From assembly GCA_031255375.1 (NCBI GenBank), contig JAIRSP010000012.1, positions 1 through 26,168 on the forward strand: a stretch of 26,168 nucleotides of DNA. Reading direction: 5' to 3'. The stretch's first letter is position 1. Each line of letters begins with the position of its first letter. Shown here in pieces: positions 1-8,141 of the stretch. The stretch comes from Endomicrobium sp. GTDB taxonomy: Bacteria > Elusimicrobiota > Endomicrobiia > Endomicrobiales > Endomicrobiaceae. The translations under genes were made by a program, and so were the position numbers. A model generated the notes under the pieces. The model did not search any database, had not been told where the DNA came from, and saw only the letters and a program-made list of their open reading frames with translations.

Positions 1-495
1 ACTGGCTCTGGGATGCCTGGTATACCTGTGAAAATCTCTCTTCCATTTATTAAACTAACATTAATTGAATCAATAACAAAAAAATGTAAATTTATTGAAA
101 ATGCAGTTAATAAACTCAATCTTGCTAATACAAAAATATTAAATAAAAGAGCTGAGGATGTATGTAAAGATTCAGAATATAGACAAAAATATGATTTTGT
201 TTTATCAAGAGCTGTAAGTAAGTTTTCGAATAATCTTGAGATCTCTATACCATTATTAAAAATAAATGGATATTTTATTATTTATAAAACAAAAAAATCA
301 AAAGAAAGTTTAAAAAAGGAAATTGATTCAACAAAAAATGCGGTAAATTTGTTAGGAGCTAAGTTTAAACAAGCAATATTTTACAATTTACCAAAACAAA
401 AGTTAGATTATTGTATTTTGATTTTCAAAAAATATAAAAGTACACCAAATATATTTCCTCGTGAAATAAAAATTTATAAAAAAAAACCATTATAA
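1..495 (+). CDS. rsmG: 16S rRNA (guanine-N7) methyltransferase RsmG, 5'-truncated by window edge
   Basis: RsmG transfers a methyl group from S-adenosylmethionine to N7 of a guanine in the 530 loop of 16S rRNA. The reading frame is open from base 1, and the first visible residues, TGSGMPGIPVKI, match the SAM-binding glycine loop of the family (usually GTGAGFPGIPL). This is therefore the C-terminal three quarters of the protein, and the Met codon at base 13 is internal. Further support comes from LTLIESITKKCKFI (the acidic residue after the second strand, then the conserved K-K-F helix) and from DFVLSRAVSKF (the DxVxxRAV motif). About 165 codons are present, where the family usually has 210 to 240. 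It is the only plus-strand gene in the window, and its last 22 bases overlap the 3' end of the convergent pseudouridine synthase gene. Confidence 0.9.
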   Translation, partial: TGSGMPGIPVKISLPFIKLTLIESITKKCKFIENAVNKLNLANTKILNKRAEDVCKDSEYRQKYDFVLSRAVSKFSNNLEISIPLLKINGYFIIYKTKKSKESLKKEIDSTKNAVNLLGAKFKQAIFYNLPKQKLDYCILIFKKYKSTPNIFPREIKIYKKKPL

Positions 496-1385
496 TTTTT
501 AAATATCCATCTCATATCAACAGGTATTTCAGAAATAAGCTTCATTACTTTCATTGTTTTTGGATGTACAAAGCTTATACTATATGCGTGCAACATCTGT
601 CTATTAAAGCGTTTTCCATCAATTACTTTTGGACCACCATATTGCTGGTCACCTATAATTGGATGATTTATATATTTCATATGACTTCTTATTTGATGTG
701 TTCTACCGGTAATAATTCTTACTTTTAATATCGTATACTTATTCTCTCTTAATATTGTTTCAAATTTAGTAACAGCCATTTTTTTTGAAAAGCAATTAAC
801 AGTAACAATTTTTCTATTTATACGAGATCTTCCTAATGGGGCTTTTATAATTCCAAAACTCTCTTTGACTACACCGTTGACTGCAGCATAATATATTTTT
901 TTTACAGTTCTACTTTGAAATTGTTTTGAAATATAAATTTTAGATTTTTCATTTTTTGCAAAAATAATCACACCAGATGTATCTTTGTCAAGTCTATGAA
1001 TGAGATATGGTGTGCAACTACCATTAAAATATCCAATTACAGCATTCAATAAAGTCCCAGAACAATGCCCATAAGATGGGTGAACAACAATATTAGATTG
1101 TTTATCTATAGCAATAATATCGTCATCTTCATGAATAATATCAAATTCTATTTTTTCAGGTTTTATAAACGATGTAAATAACGGTTTTTTTTTATTAAAA
1201 TTAAATGTTATAAGATCATTATATTTAAGTTTATAACTTGAAAAAACAATTTTATTATTTACTAAAATTCCGTTTTTATCTATAATTTTCTTGAAATATG
1301 AACGAGAATAATCAGTGTATATTGATGATAGATAATGATCTATTCTCTCTTTCTTGATTTTTTTATATATATTTTTCTCTTCCAT
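474..1385 (-). CDS. RluA/RluD-family 23S rRNA pseudouridine synthase
   Basis: This enzyme isomerises uridines to pseudouridine in large-subunit rRNA. An N-terminal S4-like RNA-binding segment (ERIDHYLSSIYTDYSRS) is followed by the catalytic motif HRLDKDTSGVIIFAKN, whose first Asp is the family nucleophile, and by the GRTHQIRSHM...HPIIGDQQYGG signature. The open frame continues upstream to 1451, but that extra stretch is hydrophobic, lies inside lgt in another frame, and has no homology to the family. The Met at 1385 (MEEKNIYKKIKKERID) gives the usual short lead into the S4 domain and a protein of 303 residues. With this start the gene still overlaps lgt by 46 bp. The ribosome site is weak (GGTG about 10 bases upstream). 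In Firmicutes the RluD-type gene follows lspA, as here with lgt inserted between. Whether it is RluC, RluD or another subtype cannot be decided by eye. Confidence 0.92.
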   Translation of the reverse strand: MEEKNIYKKIKKERIDHYLSSIYTDYSRSYFKKIIDKNGILVNNKIVFSSYKLKYNDLITFNFNKKKPLFTSFIKPEKIEFDIIHEDDDIIAIDKQSNIVVHPSYGHCSGTLLNAVIGYFNGSCTPYLIHRLDKDTSGVIIFAKNEKSKIYISKQFQSRTVKKIYYAAVNGVVKESFGIIKAPLGRSRINRKIVTVNCFSKKMAVTKFETILRENKYTILKVRIITGRTHQIRSHMKYINHPIIGDQQYGGPKVIDGKRFNRQMLHAYSISFVHPKTMKVMKLISEIPVDMRWIFKNYNGFFL

Positions 1386-2146
1386 ATTATTAAAACACCA
1401 AAAATAAATAAAAAAAATGATATTATTTGAGAAATGGAAAAACAAGTGCAATATATTTTAGTAGTATCACCACGGAAAAATTCAATAACAACCCTTGCAA
1501 TACCATAAACTATCAAATAAATAGCAACAGACATGCCGCTGCCAATTGAATTGTTACCAAAGTATCCATATCCATTTGAATAAAAATGTAAAATTATAAA
1601 TAATAAAAAATTTATAATAGATTCATAAATTTGAGTTGGATGAACAGATACATGTTTAATTGCTAGCGAATACTCATTTGTAAATGTTATCGCCCAGGGA
1701 AGATTTGTTGCTTTACCGTAACAGCATCCGGCAAAAAAACATCCAATCCTACCTATCGCGTGTCCTAATGCTAGTGATGGAGCAAAGATATCGCAAAGAT
1801 TAAATAAATCTATTTTTTTTGATTTTGTATATATAAATATGAATATTATCGAACCAACAAAACCTCCATAATAAACCAACCCTCCGTTCCATATTTTTAA
1901 AACATCAATTGGATATAAAATGAAATATTCTAAATTTAGAATAATAAAAAATAATCTTGCACAAAAAATTCCTGAAATCATAATATAAACAAATATATGA
2001 TACAACTCATCGTATGAAATAATCTTTTTCTTTATTTTTTTTATCGAATAATAAAGATATAAAAAAGAAATTGTAAATGCTAAAGCTACAAAAAAACCGT
2101 AAGTATGTATTTTAAAATTTTTTAAACTAAAAAGTATTGGATACAT
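1340..2146 (-). CDS. lgt: Prolipoprotein diacylglyceryl transferase Lgt
   Basis: Lgt attaches diacylglycerol from phosphatidylglycerol to the lipobox cysteine of prolipoproteins in the cytoplasmic membrane, which is the first step of lipoprotein maturation. The 268-residue protein has about seven hydrophobic segments and the family signature HAIGRIGCFFAGCCYGK, followed by HPTQIYES and the late ARVVIEFFRGD motif. All of these are typical, and the length matches the family (about 260 to 290). The gene starts 11 bases after the lspA stop codon, so the lipoprotein lipidation and signal-peptide cleavage enzymes are side by side and probably co-transcribed. The ribosome site is weak. The 3' end overlaps the start of the next gene. 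Having both Lgt and LspA implies that the organism still exports lipoproteins despite its compact genome. Confidence 0.97.
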   Translation of the reverse strand: MYPILFSLKNFKIHTYGFFVALAFTISFLYLYYSIKKIKKKIISYDELYHIFVYIMISGIFCARLFFIILNLEYFILYPIDVLKIWNGGLVYYGGFVGSIIFIFIYTKSKKIDLFNLCDIFAPSLALGHAIGRIGCFFAGCCYGKATNLPWAITFTNEYSLAIKHVSVHPTQIYESIINFLLFIILHFYSNGYGYFGNNSIGSGMSVAIYLIVYGIARVVIEFFRGDTTKIYCTCFSISQIISFFLFIFGVLIIWKRKIYIKKSRKRE

Positions 2147-2157
2147 ATTCTAAACAA

Positions 2158-2625
2158 TTATACCCTTTTTGAATTAAGATTTAAAATATCAATAAAAACA
2201 AGAATAATTGAAATGCAAATACATATATCAGCAACATTAAAAGATGGCCACCTCAGATAACAAATACCAAAATCAAAAAAATCAATAATTCCACCATAAA
2301 GAAATCTATCTATAAGATTCCCAGTACCTCCAGAAATCATAAAACAAAACGCATATCTTCGAATTTTGTTTATCTTATAAAAATTTTTACTAAACAATAT
2401 TAATATAATAGTTAAAAGAAATAATATCAAAATAGAAAACAGCAAATTTTTTTCTTTAAATATTCCAAAAACAACGCCTGAATTATGAATATTTGTAATA
2501 TTAAAAAAATTTAAAAACGAAATAATTTTTATAGATGAAGCATAACAAACAAATTTATTAATAAAAAACTTAGCCAATTGATCAATCATGACAATAATCA
2601 TACTTAAAAGTATTATCTTTTTCAT
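2158..2625 (-). CDS. lspA: Signal peptidase II (lipoprotein signal peptidase) LspA
   Basis: LspA is an aspartyl membrane protease that removes the signal peptide of diacylglyceryl prolipoproteins. The 155-residue protein has four hydrophobic segments and all the conserved blocks: DQLAK near residue 15, NITNIHNSGVVFGIF around 42-56, GNLIDR at 102-107, the catalytic-type Asp115 in GGIIDFFDF, and Asp133 in FNVAD. Length is standard. Its ATG overlaps the ileS TGA in an ATGA arrangement, and a GGAGG lies 13 bases upstream inside ileS, so translation is probably coupled. ileS followed by lspA is a widely conserved gene pair. Confidence 0.97.
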   Translation of the reverse strand: MKKIILLSMIIVMIDQLAKFFINKFVCYASSIKIISFLNFFNITNIHNSGVVFGIFKEKNLLFSILILFLLTIILILFSKNFYKINKIRRYAFCFMISGGTGNLIDRFLYGGIIDFFDFGICYLRWPSFNVADICICISIILVFIDILNLNSKRV

Positions 2626-5429
2626 TTAGTTAATAAAACCTCCCTACATCTAAAGCATAGATTATTTTCAACATCTGGAATATATCTCCAACATCTTAAA
2701 CATTTCTTTAATTTTGACATTGTTGCTTCTATAGAAAATTTTTTTTCTCCATTTAAGAAAAAACATCTTATATCACAAGTGCCAAGTACAATATTGATAA
2801 GCTCAGAATCTTTGAACACATCAAAATATTCATTCCCATAAACAATATTTAATGAAGCTTCAAAATTCGAATTAATAATTTTACTTTTTCTTAATTTTTC
2901 ATAAATTATTAGCGCACTTTTTCTAACATCAAGTATTTTTTTCCATTTTTCCATTGTTTTATTTTCAAGAATTTGCCCATAATTCGGCATTGGAAAATCT
3001 TCAAAAAAAATAGAATTATATTCTATACATTCTCCGTATATCGATTTACAAATTTCTTTCCATGCTTCTTCCGCAGTAAATGACAATATTGGAGATATAA
3101 GTTTTATTACACTAGAACAAATTTTATACATCGCAGACATAACACTTACTCTATTTTTACTGTATTTTTTGTCACAATAAAGAACATCTTTTGAAACATC
3201 AAGATAAAATCCACTCAAAAAAACTGTACAAAAATTATTTATAAGCGATGTAACTTTGTAAAATTCATATTTTTCGTATGAAAGCGTAACTTTAGAAACA
3301 AGTTCTTGCAAATTACTTAAGGCATACTTGTCTATTTCATTCATATCTTTGAAAGGTAACATTTTATTTATATCAATGTCTATAATATTTCCTAATAAAA
3401 ATCTTATTGTATTTCTTATTTTTCTATAAATATCAACTAGTCTACTTATTATTTTATCAGATATTTTTATATCTTCCTTATAATCACTTGACGCTATCCA
3501 AAAACGAATAATATCTGCGCCATATTTATTCACAAGTTGATCACTTGATAAAACATTGCCAACAGATTTTGACATTTTTTTCCCCTCACCATCAACAACG
3601 AATCCATGTGTCAAAACATTTTTATATGGAGCTATGCCACTAGTAGCAACAGATGGTATCATTGAACTCTGAAACCATCCACGATGTTGATCACTCCCTT
3701 CAAGATACAAATCAGCGGGATAATCTAAATCACCATAATTTTTATTTAGTAGTACGGCTTCATAAGATACCCCAGAATCGAACCATACATCAAATATATC
3801 ATCCTCTTTTTTAAACTTTATAGAATTACAGAAACTACATTTTAAATTCATTTTTTTTAACATATCATCTTCGTTTATTTCGAACCACGAATTTGAGCCT
3901 TTATCAGCAAATAAAATAGCTACTTTATCTATAACATCAGAATTCAATAATGGCTCTCCACATTTTTTGCAATAAAACACTGGAATTGGAACTCCCCAAA
4001 AACGCTGTCTACTTAGGCACCAGTCTGGTCGATTTTTAATCATTGAAACCATTCTGTTTTTCCCATATTTTGGAATCCAATTAACATTCTCAGATAATTT
4101 TAATAATTTTTTTATTAACCCATTATTCTTCATAGACAAAAACCATTGAGGTGTTGCTCTAAAAATTATTGGTTTTTTACATCTCCAACAATGTGGATAT
4201 GAATGATTTATTTTAAATTTTGCGAGAATTGTTTTTTTTTCTTCTAATTTATTTATTATTAATTGATTTGCATCAAATATATGTATATTGCAAAACTCTG
4301 GAATCTCTTCTGTATAAAAACCTTTACTATTAACAGGTGATAAAATTTCAAGATTATGTTCTACACCTACCTGGTAATCTTCATATCCATGTCCAGGAGC
4401 TATATGGACTATACCAGTCCCTTCTTTTATGTCAACAAAATCTGCAACAACACATTTAGATTGTTTGTTAAAAAATAGCGGATTTCTACACTTCAATCCA
4501 ATGATATCGTCTCCATTGATATACATAACAATATCAAAACTAGTAGCTTTTATTTTATCCATAATTTTTTCAACTAAATTTTCAACAATTATGAGCTTTT
4601 CTTCGTTTTTATCTTCGTTGTTAAATTTATATATAACAGCAACATATTTGGACTTTCTATTAAATGCAATGGCAACATTTGAAGGTATCGTCCAAGGAGT
4701 TGTCGTCCATACTAAAAACGAAAAATCCATCAAAATATGTTTCTTTAATTTTAGCGAATCAGGGATAAATATAATTTTGAATTTTATAAAAATAGAATCA
4801 GAAATAAAATTTTCATATTCTACCTCTGCTTCTGCCATTGCTGTTTCACACGTCAAACACCAATAAACAGGTTTTTTTTTTCTATATATAAATCCATTTT
4901 TCAGCAAATCATTAAAAACGTTTATAACAGATGATTCGTATTTATAATCAAGAGTTAAATATGGATTATTCCAATCAGCAATAATTCCTAATCTCTTAAA
5001 TTCATATTTTTGTATTTCGATAAATTTTTTTGCAAAATTTGCAGCAAATTTTCTAAAATCAACTTTTTTAATCTCGTTCTTATGAATTTTCATTTCTTTT
5101 AAAACAAGTTGTTCAATTGGAAGCCCATGGCAGTCCCATCCAGGAATAAAAGGTACAAAATAGCCAGACATAGAACGATATTTAATGATAAAATCTTTTA
5201 ATACTTTATTAAGTGCAGTTCCTATATGTATGTGTGCATTTGCATATGGTGGACCATCATGCAAAATAAATTTTTTCTTATGTTTATTTTTTTTGCAAAT
5301 TTTATAATAAATATTTTTATTTTCCCATTCATCAATAATTGACTGTTCGTTAATCGTCAAATTTGCTTTCATTTTAAAATTTGTTTTTGGTAAATTTATT
5401 GTTTTCGAATAATTTTTTTCTTCGTTCAT
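2622..5429 (-). CDS. ileS: Isoleucyl-tRNA synthetase
   Basis: IleS charges tRNA-Ile and edits misactivated valine. The 935-residue class I synthetase has its ATP-binding HIGH-type motif at residues 68-71 (here HIGT, within PPYANAHIHIGTALNK), a CP1 editing domain with the T-rich WTTTPWTIPSN motif, SDQHRGWFQSS, and KMSKS at residues 618-622. Its C-terminal zinc finger has ligands Cys910, Cys913, Cys925 and Cys928 (CLRCW...CFRC). The length fits the bacterial zinc-finger type. The start is supported by AAGGA about 10 bases upstream and by the usual family lead-in (INLPKTNFKMKANL). Only 57 bases separate it from yggU, so there is no room for the T-box leader that often controls ileS in Firmicutes. 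The gene is probably read from further upstream, with lspA and lgt downstream. Confidence 0.98.
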   Translation of the reverse strand: MNEEKNYSKTINLPKTNFKMKANLTINEQSIIDEWENKNIYYKICKKNKHKKKFILHDGPPYANAHIHIGTALNKVLKDFIIKYRSMSGYFVPFIPGWDCHGLPIEQLVLKEMKIHKNEIKKVDFRKFAANFAKKFIEIQKYEFKRLGIIADWNNPYLTLDYKYESSVINVFNDLLKNGFIYRKKKPVYWCLTCETAMAEAEVEYENFISDSIFIKFKIIFIPDSLKLKKHILMDFSFLVWTTTPWTIPSNVAIAFNRKSKYVAVIYKFNNEDKNEEKLIIVENLVEKIMDKIKATSFDIVMYINGDDIIGLKCRNPLFFNKQSKCVVADFVDIKEGTGIVHIAPGHGYEDYQVGVEHNLEILSPVNSKGFYTEEIPEFCNIHIFDANQLIINKLEEKKTILAKFKINHSYPHCWRCKKPIIFRATPQWFLSMKNNGLIKKLLKLSENVNWIPKYGKNRMVSMIKNRPDWCLSRQRFWGVPIPVFYCKKCGEPLLNSDVIDKVAILFADKGSNSWFEINEDDMLKKMNLKCSFCNSIKFKKEDDIFDVWFDSGVSYEAVLLNKNYGDLDYPADLYLEGSDQHRGWFQSSMIPSVATSGIAPYKNVLTHGFVVDGEGKKMSKSVGNVLSSDQLVNKYGADIIRFWIASSDYKEDIKISDKIISRLVDIYRKIRNTIRFLLGNIIDIDINKMLPFKDMNEIDKYALSNLQELVSKVTLSYEKYEFYKVTSLINNFCTVFLSGFYLDVSKDVLYCDKKYSKNRVSVMSAMYKICSSVIKLISPILSFTAEEAWKEICKSIYGECIEYNSIFFEDFPMPNYGQILENKTMEKWKKILDVRKSALIIYEKLRKSKIINSNFEASLNIVYGNEYFDVFKDSELINIVLGTCDIRCFFLNGEKKFSIEATMSKLKKCLRCWRYIPDVENNLCFRCREVLLTK

Positions 5430-5486
5430 TTTCTAAAAATCCTTCATAATCAAATTAACACCTGTAAAAAAATAAATTAATAATCA

Positions 5487-5750
5487 TTATGGAATTGTAT
5501 CTAAAATTTCATTAAACTTTTGTTCTGAATCCCCAGTTATTTCAATAGTTTTTTCCCTACCCTTTCCACCCTTTCTTAAAAAAATCATTGACCTTTTTAC
5601 GTCAAAAAAATCTGATAAGAAATTACATAATTCTTCATTTGCCTTACCTTCTACAGCAGGAGATACAACTTTTACTCTTAAAATAGAGCCAATTCTACTA
5701 ACGACCTCATTTCTTTTTGAATTGGGTATTACTCTTACCTTAATAATCAT
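5487..5750 (-). CDS. YggU family protein (DUF167)
   Basis: This is a small protein of 87 residues belonging to the DUF167/YggU family, whose biochemical role is unknown. Diagnostic parts are IKVRVIPNSKRNEVV at the N terminus, LRVKVVSPAVEGKANEEL in the middle (the family hallmark is the PAxxGKAN loop), and FLRKGGKGREKTIEI near the end. The frame has an earlier ATG at 5762, but GGGAG at 5756-5760 sits five bases before the ATG at 5750 and would lie inside the longer version, so 5750 is the better start. In Clostridia a yggU gene often lies just ahead of ileS at the end of the dcw cluster, as here. No promoter is obvious in the 146 bases upstream. Confidence 0.9.
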   Translation of the reverse strand: MIIKVRVIPNSKRNEVVSRIGSILRVKVVSPAVEGKANEELCNFLSDFFDVKRSMIFLRKGGKGREKTIEITGDSEQKFNEILDTIP

Positions 5751-5755
5751 AAGTT

Positions 5756-5760
5756 CTCCC
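5756..5760 (-). promoter_or_regulatory. Ribosome binding site that sets the yggU start
   Basis: On the minus strand GGGAG lies five bases before the ATG at 5750. It falls within the first codons of the longer open frame that begins at 5762, which argues against that earlier start. Confidence 0.65.
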
Positions 5761-5896
5761 ATATTGTCATATAAGCATTAAACTACACGTCAATCTATAT
5801 TATTCTTTATGCGCAATATAACAGACAATAAAATAATTTCATAATTAAGAAAACATATAAAAAACGTCGCAATACGATAATAAAATACATAACATA

Positions 5897-6610
5897 TTAA
5901 TATGCATTTTTATTTATTACATCAAAACGTTTACCTTGAGTAGAATATATAGCTGATCCTATTCTTATCATATTTGCACCTTCTTCAATCGCAATCATAT
6001 AATCATTTGACATTCCCATGGACAAAATACTGAATTTAGAATTATTGTAAATTTTCTTAATATTCTTAAATAATTTATATACTAATCTAAAGTAATATCT
6101 AGAATCTTTAAAATCGTTACTATAAGGGGCTATAACCATAAGACCTCTTATTACGATATTGGAAATTGATAAACATTTTTCATAAAAATCATTTATTTCA
6201 TATAGTTCAACACCGGTTCTTAAAATTTTAGGTGAAACCTTTATTTCAATAAGACAATCTTGCAATTTATTAATTTTTTTTGCATAATTATTTATTGTAT
6301 TTGCAAGTTTTATTGTATCTAAAGATTGTATTAAGTCAAAATTTTTTACAACCTTTTTTACTTTATTGGATTGTAAATGTCCAATAAAATGTTTTTTGAT
6401 CCCGTTTAAATCAGAACCAAGTTGCTCAAACTTCGGCAATGCTTCTTGTATTCTATTTTCACCTATATGTTTTATTCCACACTTTAATACTTCTAAAACA
6501 ATCTCTTTATTAAATGTTTTAGTAACAGCTACAAATTCAATTTCATCATTATTAGCAAAATTAATAATATTATTCTTTATAATCTCTATATTTTTTCTAA
6601 TTATTTCCAT
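5897..6610 (-). CDS. YggS/YlmE family pyridoxal-phosphate homeostasis protein
   Basis: This is a PLP-binding single-domain TIM-barrel protein that buffers free PLP and affects amino-acid and keto-acid balance. No enzyme activity is established for the family. The 237-residue sequence shows the PLP lysine in FVAVTK (Lys31), HIGENRIQEALPKF, HFIGHLQSNKVKK, LRTGVELYEI, RGLMVIAPY, and the phosphate-binding end LSMGMSNDYMIAIEEGANMIRIGSAIY. All are canonical, and the length is normal. There is no clear ribosome site before the ATG. In Firmicutes this gene (ylmE) opens the ylmE-sepF-ylmG-ylmH-divIVA-ileS segment. Here the next gene is yggU, 146 bases on, so the intervening four genes are absent. Confidence 0.95.
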   Translation of the reverse strand: MEIIRKNIEIIKNNIINFANNDEIEFVAVTKTFNKEIVLEVLKCGIKHIGENRIQEALPKFEQLGSDLNGIKKHFIGHLQSNKVKKVVKNFDLIQSLDTIKLANTINNYAKKINKLQDCLIEIKVSPKILRTGVELYEINDFYEKCLSISNIVIRGLMVIAPYSNDFKDSRYYFRLVYKLFKNIKKIYNNSKFSILSMGMSNDYMIAIEEGANMIRIGSAIYSTQGKRFDVINKNAY

Positions 6611-6876
6611 TTCGTTTTTTATACATTATTCATTTGTACAATTTTGTGATTTTTGTCAATTATTTAATGCTCTTACGTCGCTATTACAAAAAACAAATTA
6701 ATAATATTAATAACAAAAATTAAAACAAACTAACATTTACACATACACATTATGACATAACTATCAAATACATCGTTAACGTTTAGTTAAATTGCTTTTT
6801 TCTATAAAATCACCAAACAACTATTACATAGTAACATATATCTATATATTAGTCATATGGAATTACAAACGTCTTA

Positions 6877-8043
6877 TCATTTTATCTCATATTTCAATTC
6901 ATCAATTTTATCTATTCTCTCCCAAGTAAAATCATTTTCATTTCTACCAAAATGACCATATGCAGCTGTTTTAGAAAAAATTGGCTTACGAAGTTGTAGA
7001 TAATTTGTAATGCCTTTTGGTGTAAGAGGAAATATCTTTCTAACTGCAGACTCTAATAATGTATCTTGAACTTTCCCAGAATTATGTGTATCAATCATTA
7101 CGGATATTGGTTCAGCAACTCCAATTGCATAAGCAAGTTGTACAGTACATTTGTTTGCAAATCCAGATGCAACTATATTTTTTGCAATGTGTCTCGCCAT
7201 ATAAGATGCGCTCCTATCAACTTTTGTTGAGTCTTTACCAGAAAAAGCACCACCACCATGGGCCACCATACCGCCATAAGTGTCAACTATTATTTTTCTA
7301 CCAGTCAAACCTGTATCTGCAGCTGGTCCACCAAGCAAAAATCTACCTGTAGGATTTACATATATTTTTGTATTTTTATCAATAAAATTTTCAAGTGTAG
7401 GTTTAATTATGTTGTCAAAAATTTCTTTTTTAGATTCATCTGTTATATATTTCCCTGTTTTATCCAAAATTTTTTCTGTATGTTGTGTTGACAAAACGAC
7501 AGTATCTATTCTTTGTGGTATACAATTTATATATTCAATAGTTATTTGCGTTTTTCCATCTGGACATAAATATGGCAAAATATTTTTTTTTCTTACATTA
7601 GAAAGTTCCATCGCAAGTTTATGTGCTAAAACTATTGGCAATGGCATAAACTCAGGAGTTTCGCTGCAAGCAAACCCTATCATTAACCCCTGGTCACCAG
7701 CACCTCCGATATCAACGCCAGAAGAAATATCCGGTGACTGCGTGTTTATTGTATCTATTATTGCACACGTGTTATAATTAAATCCAAAAGACATATCATT
7801 ATATCCTATTTTTTTAATAGTTTCTTTTACAATATCTTTTGTATTGATTTTTGCAACAGTTGTAATTTCTCCACCTATAACAATTAATCCCCTTGATATA
7901 AATGTTTCACATGCAACCCTTGCATTTGTATCTTGTTTTAAAATTTCGTCTAAAATACTATCTGAAATTATGTCGCACACTTTATCAGGATGTCCCTCGG
8001 TAACAGATTCAGATGTAAAAAAATAATTATTTTCAGCTAACAT
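6877..8043 (-). CDS. metK: S-adenosylmethionine synthetase
   Basis: MetK makes S-adenosylmethionine from methionine and ATP in the cytoplasm. It supplies the methyl donor for enzymes such as the RsmG at the other end of this window. The 388-residue protein has the N-terminal TSESVTEGHPDKVCDIISDSILD motif, the GAGDQGLMIGFACSETPEFMPLPI block and the glycine-rich ATP loop GGGAFSGKDSTKVDRSA. These are the two PROSITE-type MetK signatures plus the substrate-binding His of EGHPDK. The length matches the bacterial family (380-400). AAGGAT lies 10 bases before the ATG. The 98 bases between recA and metK show no SAM riboswitch fold that I can recognise, although metK is a common SAM-riboswitch target in Firmicutes. 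Confidence 0.98.
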   Translation of the reverse strand: MLAENNYFFTSESVTEGHPDKVCDIISDSILDEILKQDTNARVACETFISRGLIVIGGEITTVAKINTKDIVKETIKKIGYNDMSFGFNYNTCAIIDTINTQSPDISSGVDIGGAGDQGLMIGFACSETPEFMPLPIVLAHKLAMELSNVRKKNILPYLCPDGKTQITIEYINCIPQRIDTVVLSTQHTEKILDKTGKYITDESKKEIFDNIIKPTLENFIDKNTKIYVNPTGRFLLGGPAADTGLTGRKIIVDTYGGMVAHGGGAFSGKDSTKVDRSASYMARHIAKNIVASGFANKCTVQLAYAIGVAEPISVMIDTHNSGKVQDTLLESAVRKIFPLTPKGITNYLQLRKPIFSKTAAYGHFGRNENDFTWERIDKIDELKYEIK

Positions 8044-8141
8044 AAATCTGCATATCCTTTACAATACAATTTATTTAATTATTAACATTTTATTGTATTT
8101 ATATTCATTATTATCATGATCCCATCGTTAATATTTTTAAT

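Noticed and set aside
4429..4866. Plus-strand open frame of 145 codons inside ileS
   Set aside because: It is antisense to the conserved ileS editing region, has no ribosome site and no recognisable motif, so it is a shadow frame.
5430..5486. T-box leader before ileS
   Set aside because: The gap is only 57 bases, too short for a T-box, and no T-box core sequence is seen.
6633..6659. Promoter before yggS (TTGACA with TACAAA)
   Set aside because: The -35 box is perfect, but the best -10 match is only four of six at a 15-base spacing. It is not strong enough to list.
7059..7777. Several overlapping plus-strand open frames inside metK
   Set aside because: They are antisense to highly conserved metK motifs and rich in residues typical of reverse-frame translation. 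No independent evidence supports them.
8044..8141. SAM riboswitch before metK
   Set aside because: The 98 bases between recA and metK lack a recognisable SAM-I/II/III core and terminator. Only a weak ATACAAT/ATTGTAT pair is present.
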